Below, piece by piece: positions 57,736-64,000 of a DNA stretch of 64,000 nucleotides. Made by a program: the position numbers and the translations under genes. Numbering within the stretch: the stretch's first letter is position 1; every line of letters starts with the position of its first letter. This DNA is from Haematococcus lacustris (Eukaryota; Chlorophyta; Chlorophyceae; Chlamydomonadales; Haematococcaceae), in NCBI GenBank assembly GCA_030144725.1, contig JASKMD010000025.1:5815208-5879207 (forward strand), written 5' to 3'. The notes under the pieces were generated by a model. The model was given only the letters and a program-made list of their open reading frames with translations, made no database searches and was not told where the DNA came from.

Positions 57736-58965
57736 GATTGAATACATGGAGACAGGTATCAGCAGGTGCTCCGTCATGGGATTGTGAGCACAATGAAACA
57801 CAAGTAGGTCCAAAGGGGCATCATCAAGGGGGCATCATTAAGGGATTATGGCCAAGTATGGTGGAGCCATGACCTTGAGTTTGGAGTGTGGGTATGGGCT
57901 GGCTGCCACGATTTAGCTGTGCAAGCTGTGGCATGCAACATCACACATGCGTTGAAGCTCATGACTCCTGCTCCCAGCTGCATGTCAGCGGTTTGTCTGT
58001 GGGCTGGCTACAGCCACAGAAAGCTGTGACACATGCTGGATGGTGCGGGACGGACAGCCCCATGCACTATCATCATGGTTCTGCCCTTCAGGGGCAGGGA
58101 GTACCTTGGCCTGGGCTGCAGGCGGCTACGAGACCAGGCACCCAAGGCGCAGCAATAGCAGGAGCCTGTGGCATCCTAGTGCATGCCAAGTTTTCAGCTG
58201 TATCAGATTGCTTCTGATGACCACCCTCGGTCAGCAAGACTGGGAGGCTGGCAGCACACGACATCCGGCCGCCAGCAGCATATGGTGCGGGCTGGCAGGC
58301 TGGCAGGAGGGTATGCAAGGCTGCAGGGCTGTGGGCTAGGTGGCAAGCAGGGCAGGCTGGGGCAGGAAGCTGGATGGACAGGTTGGCAGCAGGTGGTGGG
58401 CCGGAGCAGCAATTAACAGGCATGGAGCGGGTGGGGGGTCATGCATGTGAACCCACACTTGGTGTACATTAGTTCGTGCGCTCTTCCTTCGCAAAACCAT
58501 CGCAGGCGCACAGAAAAGAAGATGCCCAGCTTGAATCTGACATATGCCGACGCTGGCCGGGGCGGGACCTTGCATGTCATACCGGCGGCGCTCTTCCGAT
58601 GCGCTAGTGTCAGGGGCAGGCTAGCATCATAACATGTGGACTGTGAGGTGCCACCCCTTCCACTCATTATTTTGCAGGGCTGGCACCACCTAGGCAAAGC
58701 GGGTGGGCTTTTAGTTATGTTATCAATATGGATGGCGTTGCCTGCTATGTCGCAGTGTCGCATTCGAGTGAACACGAGCCTTGAGCATTATTGTCGGGTT
58801 CATCACTAAAGTTGAACACCGGTGGGTCCCGCTCGCCCCGCTATTCAAGCTGTGTGAACCAGCGCGTCCGCAGTAACCGGATACGTACACGATCGATAGA
58901 TTACAATACATGGACATGTTTTCTCTACATGTCTCTTAAAGAATTGGCCCTTGGCCAGTGGCGGG
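57736..58965. other. Intergenic; contains a decayed Fanzor C-terminus at about 58085-58160
   Basis: A stretch reading GREYLGLGCRRLRDQAPKAQ then stop resembles the C-terminal tail of copies B-D (GKEYPGLGYKRVRDKPPKAQ), with substitutions and no recognisable shared 3' block beyond it. It looks like an old insertion. The rest shows no supported gene. Confidence 0.45.
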
Positions 58966-61900
58966 ATGAGTGGGACTGAACCATCCCCCGAGGCCGCGCC
59001 AACGACCGCGCCAAGCGAGGCCTGGCGCGTACTCGGCCGGTAGGTGCAGCAGCTATCTGAACAGCTTGTCCTTAGCTGGCCTGTGATGTCCAAGATGAGC
59101 CCTGTTGGCTGCAGGGACTCTCCTGCTGGGGCAGCATTGTACAAGCTATATGGTGGCGATTGTAAGGGCAAGAATGTGGGGCAGGAGTTTCATAAGCAGA
59201 ACAAGGCACGGCATGAAGCTGCAGTAGCAGCTGGATGGACACCACCGGTCAAAGGCAAGCCCCAACCAAAGATGACTCCAAGCAAGCCCTTGGCCCCCTC
59301 CTGCAAGCACAGATGACCAAGGGTCGACCTTTCACCCAGCTTTGAACTTAAGGTATTGTAGTGGGATGTGTTCTACACAACTCCATGTCTTGCTTGTTCC
59401 ATGTGCAGAGGCAGCTGCGCCTGTGCCCCGTCCAACTGTTAGCTATCCCAAGTTTGGTACCAAGCAGCCAACCAAGGTGTGCGAGTGTGCCTTCATCACC
59501 ATCCTTGCATGACAGATATGCATGCATTGCTGGTGCTTGGCAATCATTCTCATTCCTATCATGGTCACATAAATCTTTAGAGGCTCTGGGAGGTGTGATT
59601 TGTGCTATTGTGTGGAGTGTCTACCTCGTCCTACTCCCTTCTTGTAAGACTGTGGCTGCTAGGCAGGTGGAAGGGGAGTGCCAGGTGTTGACGTGGTGCT
59701 GCCGGGGTGCCGGGGTGCCGTACACACAAAACACCACCCCTAGTCAGGATTCCTCTGGCTCTGCCTTTGCGATGGTACTTGATACCCGCTGGGCTGATGA
59801 GGCTTGACAAGGCCTGATGAGGGCTGACGAGGCCCTGCTAGGCATGGAGGGGTGCAACAGGAATGCACCAAGGACTCCCGCAAGGCCCCTCACAGCAAAA
59901 CCTGCATCAACAGCAGCAGCAGCAGCATTGCAAAACTGCCCAGCAGCGAATTCCCTGCTAGCTGCCAAGTGCTCTCTTGAGTGTCTTTGCAAGCGTGCAC
60001 CAAGCCTCAGGGCCCTGTCAGCTGAGGTGCACTGCTGTCTGATGCTTTCATGCAAGCATCAGGTGCAGCACCTTGGCTCTCAACCTTGAGCATTCATTGC
60101 AGTCAAACACACTAATTGTGAACCACTACAAAACGGTGTTTTTGTCTGTGTGGAGTTCCCATCGCATGGCATGCACATGGCCTATACATGGCATACACAT
60201 GGTCACGGTCGCCTACCACCTACAGCATTGCCTGACCCCTGTGACAGGGCTATGCATAGAGTTGGCATGACAAAACATGCACTAAGCGTAAGCTGATGAC
60301 AGCTTCAAATGGGGGGGGGGGCACACACTACTGTGCCACAGCAGGCTGCTGCTGCTGCTGGGCCTTGGGTGGCTTGTCTCGCAGCCGCTTGTAGCCCAGG
60401 CCAGGGTACTCCTTGCCCTTGGCTGGTAGATCTCCCTGGTCTGGCCAGTAGCACAGCTCCAGCGGGCGCCACTTGCTCTCCCCAATGCGCTGCATGCTCA
60501 GCGCTGCATTGCAGTCCCTGTCTACCCACCTGCCTGGCTGTGGTGCTGGCTTGGCTTTGGCAGCCTTGCCCTTGCCTTTGCCCTTAGTGGGCTCAGCTGC
60601 CGGCTCAGCTTTGGTGCGCTTGCTGCGCTTGGCTGGCAGGGGAGTGCTGGGCCCTGGCTCTGAGGCTGCTGGCTGTGTGGCTGCCTGGCTGCTGCGTGGG
60701 GCCTGTGGGGGCTTGCGGGGGGGCACTACTGGGCACTGAGGCATTGCGCCACTAGGCTCATATCAGCTAACACCTGCTGAGCTCCTAATTATACCCAGGA
60801 GGCGATGTCACTCGTTCTCACACTCCCAAAGGGCACTCCGAAGCATCAGGTGCAGCAGCAAGTGTTCATGCCAACGTCTGTCGCCCCACCTTCAAAAAGG
60901 GGTGGGGGACAGGGAGTGAGTAATTGGGTAGATAACAAACCCGGATTCCAGATCATGCAACCCTTAGTCATAATGGGGATATGCGCTGTCAGGTGTGTGC
61001 CTCCACATGGATTCAGTCTGCCTGGGTTCTGCCAGGAGTAGGTGTGGATTAGGTCCGGTGCTCTACCTAAACCTTAGGGCTGCAAGGCCGTGCAGGCACT
61101 CAGGGTTTGCTGCCAAAGTGCACGAGTGCATGCTCACAATGACCAGCTCTTCCACACCTAACAAGCCGTTGCCCAACCAGCCATCAGCTGGGGACAAATG
61201 GCAGCACTGCCTATATAGTAAACGAAACAAGGTGGGCTGCTGACTGCCAGTCCTGTCCCCTCACCCTCTGCCTGTGTGGCCACGCCTGCAGGCGCCTGCC
61301 CTGCACAGCATTCCTAGGAGGAAGCCCGCTGAGCAGATCCTCAGGGAGATGGATCAGGAGCGTGACCAGCTGAGGAGCGCTCAGCACAGGCCCCCAGGTG
61401 CTGCCTGTGCTGCAGCCCAGGATGCTAACAGCATCAATGCCATTGCCATCAGTATCGTTGTCATTGCCATCAGCATGGTTGCCAGTGCCGTCATCGTGCC
61501 AGTATCATTGTCATTGCCATCATCATGACTGCCACTGTCACACCCTGTTATGAGGGTGGCGAAAAGACACCCTGATGCTACCCTCCTCCCTTCAGGCACG
61601 CATGTCAGTCAGTGTCTTTCTTTCTCTCCTTAGCCATTGCCATGCTTTTTTCATTGTCCCCGCTGCCTCCATGAGCCTCACTGGCAGTGGTTGGCACTGC
61701 GGCCGGGTGAGGATGCGCTTCAGGCAGAGGCAGCGGGGGAGGCGGGGCTGCTGCTGCTGCTGGGCCCTGCCCACCGCCCTGTGAGCGCCCCGCCTGGGCT
61801 CAGGCCAGGCAGCGTGGGGGTCGCAGCAACGCCCGGGGTCACCCCCCCACCTCCGGGGTCCAGGCTGTCAGTCGATGGCGGGGGGGGTGGCAGCGGCCTG

Positions 61901-63857
61901 GGGGCAGGGGGCAGGGCTGTGTCAGTGCTGGACAGCAGGCGGGGTGACCCAGGCAGGCGGGTGGCCCAGCAGGGGCTACATGCTGACCACCTGGCGCGTG
62001 GGCCAGCCTGCTGAGTGTGCGCCCTTCTCCCAGCAATGACAGAAGCAGCCCGCTTCACCTACACACTGTGCATAGTTTGCAAGCTTGCATGCCCACTGCA
62101 TGGTGTTGCATGAGAGCACCGCATGCATGAGCACCGCATGGGAGTGTGTGATGAGCATGCGCATGAGCGTGCACTGCTGCCTGGCCTCAGGGCCCTTGCT
62201 GGACGCAGCAGAGAAGGAGCGGTGTGCCCTGCTGATGCAGCACCGTGGAAAGCTGCCCGCCGCAGCGGTAGCCGGCACTTCAGGGGTGCGGTCCCAATCA
62301 GCGGGGGCGCCACAGCCAAGGCGGCCAGCTCCTAAGAGCGAGGCTGAGGAGCTGCAGTCACTATTCAGCCAGGTAAGCCGCTGCGGGTCACTGGATGACT
62401 ACGTAACCTTTAAATAGGCTCAGTCAGCTGGGCTGCTTGACTGCCTCTGCCCCATGAACAGCTTGCTGGGGTGCAGGCCTGCTTTGATGCAATTGAGTGG
62501 GGTGGGGTGGGGTGAGGTGAGTGGCGATATAGGCCTTGTGAACAGCAAGCAGCGCTGGGCTCACCAGCTTTGCTTTTTTGTTTGCCCTCATGCCTGCATC
62601 TTTTTACATTTACCTGCATGCCTTCCTGCTCCACCCCGATGCCTGCGTGCCCAGCTATCGACGTGCCCAGCTGTGGAATAGTGGCAGGTCTGGCTGCCTC
62701 ACTAACCAGCCCACAAGATGGCTCGCCAGGTGTGAGGGCATGGCAGTGCAGGGCCAGACTATTAGGTGTGCTGTGTCTCAGGCTGAGCTCCACCAAGGTC
62801 CTCATGAACAGCCTTCTCACTGCCATGAAGGCCTTGGCTGAGTGTGCAGGTGCTGCAGGAGATTGAGGAGCGCAAGGCCTTCCTAGCGGACTTGGAATCG
62901 TATGGGGCTCTCAAGCGGGATGTGCAGCAGCAGGTGGGCAGGGAAGGCGGTTTGGGCAGCAGCTGCTACTGATGCACCACCGCCGGAGCCTGAGCAGGTG
63001 CTGGTGATAGCCAGCTGGCAGCATGGTGTTTGGGTTTATAGCGATGCTGACTTTTTTTATAGCGATGCTGACAACACCTTGGCTCTCAACCTTGAGCATT
63101 CATTGCAGTCGAACACACTACTTGTGAACCACTACAAAACGGTGTCTTTGTCTGTGTGGAGTTCCCATCGCATGGCATGCACATGGCCTACACATGGCAT
63201 ACACATGGTCACGGTCGCCTACCACCTACAGCATTGCCTGACCCCTGTGACAGGGCTATGCATAGAGTTGGCATGACAAAACATGCACTAAGCGTGTAAG
63301 CTGATGACAGCTTCAAATGGGGGGGGGGGCACACACTTCTGTGCCACAGCAGGCTGCTGCTGCTGCTGCTGGGCCTTTGGTGGCTTGTCTCGCAGCCGCT
63401 TGTACCCCAAGCCAGGGTACTCCTTGCCCTTGGCTGGCAGAGCTCCCTGGTCTGGCCAGAAGCACAGCTCCAGTGGCCACACAAAGGGCACTCCACACAT
63501 CTGACAGCGCATATCCCCCTTACGCATTGCTAACAGCATCAATGCCATTGCCATCAGCCATAGCGATGCTGACAGCACATATCTTTCCTAACAACTAGGG
63601 GCTATGTTATCTGGAATACGGCTTTGTTGTCCGGGCCAATCCTTTGATTCCCTGACCCCCACCCCCTCCGAAGGTGGGCGATAGACGTCGGCATGAAACA
63701 CACAATCTAATGGTGACAGTGACAGCCGGTGTGTGCATGTGTGCATGTATGAGTGTGTGTGCATGGATGTGTGCAGGTACGTGTTGAGATTAAGCAACGT
63801 GTGGAGGAGCTGCAGAAGCTAGATGCCATGATCAAGTCAGCTGGTGCAGCCAGATAA
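58966..63857 (+). CDS. UPF0193 (EVG1/C22orf23-like) protein
   Basis: Exons with matching phase: 58966-59039 (starts MSGTEPSPEAAPTTAPSEAW; ends CGGCCG/GTAGGT), 59115-59254 (GC donor AAAG/GCAAGC), 59409-59476, 61292-61397 (IPRRKPAEQILREMDQERDQ), an uncertain Gly/Ala-rich exon near 61730-61960, 62191-62372 (DAAEKERCALLMQHRGKLPA, then EAEELQSLFSQ), 62850-62933 (QEIEERKAFLADLESYGALK) and 63777-63857 (VEIKQRVEELQKLDAMIKSA, TAA). The EIEERKxFL core followed by a final EI-R-EL helix is the hallmark of the UPF0193 family, found in ciliated organisms; a ciliary role is inferred, not shown. Two introns carry Fanzor-derived insertions (60071-60840 and 63074-63559). Confidence 0.72.
60054..60857 (-). mobile_element. 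Fanzor-derived element copy D with 17-bp target duplication
   Basis: The element (60071-60840) is flanked by perfect 17-bp direct repeats AAGCATCAGGTGCAGCA at 60054-60070 and 60841-60857. On the minus strand it starts CGGAGTGCCC, runs through the shared 5' end to the start codon, then jumps to the Pro/Lys-rich C-terminal coding part, the RuvC-III motif and the shared 3' block ending CCAAGG. No terminal inverted repeats. It lies in the 59477-61291 intron of the UPF0193-like gene, on the opposite strand. Confidence 0.88.
60328..60744 (-). CDS. Intact 138-codon Fanzor-derived mini-ORF (basic linker + RuvC-III)
   Basis: Starts at ATG 60744, the same start context as copy E (GCAATGCCTC). The internal deletion joins the start codon in frame to MPQCPVVPPRKPPQ, i.e. 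just before the basic linker of copy C. It then encodes LPAKRSKRTKAE, KGKGKGKAAKAK, RDCNAALSM (RuvC-III Asp kept), a GKEYPGLGYKRLRDKPP tail and a Gln run, ending in TAG. RuvC-I and RuvC-II are absent, so it cannot be a nuclease by itself. It could be a DNA/RNA-binding by-product, a regulator, or a chance open frame. Confidence 0.5.
   Translation of the reverse strand: MPQCPVVPPRKPPQAPRSSQAATQPAASEPGPSTPLPAKRSKRTKAEPAAEPTKGKGKGKAAKAKPAPQPGRWVDRDCNAALSMQRIGESKWRPLELCYWPDQGDLPAKGKEYPGLGYKRLRDKPPKAQQQQQPAVAQ
63059..63574 (-). mobile_element. Fanzor-derived element copy G with ~15-18 bp target duplication
   Basis: The direct repeat ATAGCGATGCTGACA lies at 63059-63073 and 63560-63574 and extends to 18 bp with one mismatch. 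The minus strand keeps CAGATGTGTGGAGTGCCC from the shared 5' end, jumps to the last 37 codons (LELCFWPDQGALPAKGKEYP ...) and ends with the shared 3' block to CCAAGG. Beyond the shared 5' end, 63500-63559 contains GCTAACAGCATCAATGCCAT, also found at about 61425, so the 5' end of this copy is longer or chimeric. It lies in the last intron of the UPF0193-like gene. Confidence 0.8.
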
Positions 63858-64000
63858 TCAGCAGGAGTTTGCGCCAGCACCCGGTCTGATGTCAGGTGCC
63901 TCCACCTTAAACTGGTCGAAGACAAAGGCATGGCTGCCTCCTGGGCCTGGCCATGGACGTCGTCCCCGCTGCCTGTCACCCCTCTCTTGTGCTACCTAGG

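Overview
This window is nuclear DNA of a GC-rich, intron-dense eukaryote. The best fit is a chlamydomonadalean (volvocine-type) green alga. The reasons are short exons with GTGAGT/GCAG splice sites, a few GC-AG introns, a plant/algal fused dehydroquinate dehydratase-shikimate dehydrogenase, ciliary genes (TTC29-like, UPF0193-like), very large simple repeats and many transposons. The repeat load resembles Haematococcus, but the species is a guess. All multi-exon models were built by eye from splice motifs, reading phase and family resemblance.

Layout: 1-3125 is the 3' part of a Ty3/gypsy chromovirus with its 3' LTR. 4106-9660 (-) is an unrecognised multi-exon gene with a 560-bp GGGGC repeat in an intron. 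10471-13385 and 20117-22985 are an inverted duplication; each arm carries a small secreted Cys-rich protein gene. The arms flank a TTC29-like TPR gene (13596-19312, -). 23180-29817 (-) is the shikimate-pathway gene, with several microsatellites in its introns. 30156-39650 (-) is a decayed Fanzor-like (eukaryotic TnpB) gene split by a 5.5-kb CACTA-like element. 40256-44910 (+) is an F-box-like/NHL-propeller gene. 46604-47533 (-) is an N-terminal Fanzor fragment. 48441-56566 (+) is another Fanzor-like gene, split by a second copy of the same CACTA-like element. 57167-57735 (+) is an organellar-type ribosomal protein uS13 gene, and 58966-63857 (+) is a UPF0193/EVG1-like gene.

The most striking content is a family of Fanzor-like elements. 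Long copies encode the RuvC-like motifs (DPG, DE-RTS, RD-NAA-N). Short derivatives keep a common 5' end (with the start codon) and a common structured ~250-bp 3' end, with different internal deletions. Three short copies lie in introns and are bounded by 15-18 bp direct repeats; on the element strand the right-hand repeat always starts TGCTG or nearly so. One (60328-60744, -) is an intact 138-codon ORF. The conserved 3' end is a candidate guide-RNA (omega RNA-like) region. Two long copies were each hit by the same CACTA-like element just after the first RuvC motif, and excising it with one 3-bp duplication restores local frame in both.

The host genes are a metabolic enzyme, a mitochondrial or plastid ribosomal protein, cilium-linked genes and a putative F-box protein. 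They form no operon or shared pathway; what links them is that four of the mobile-element insertions sit in their introns.
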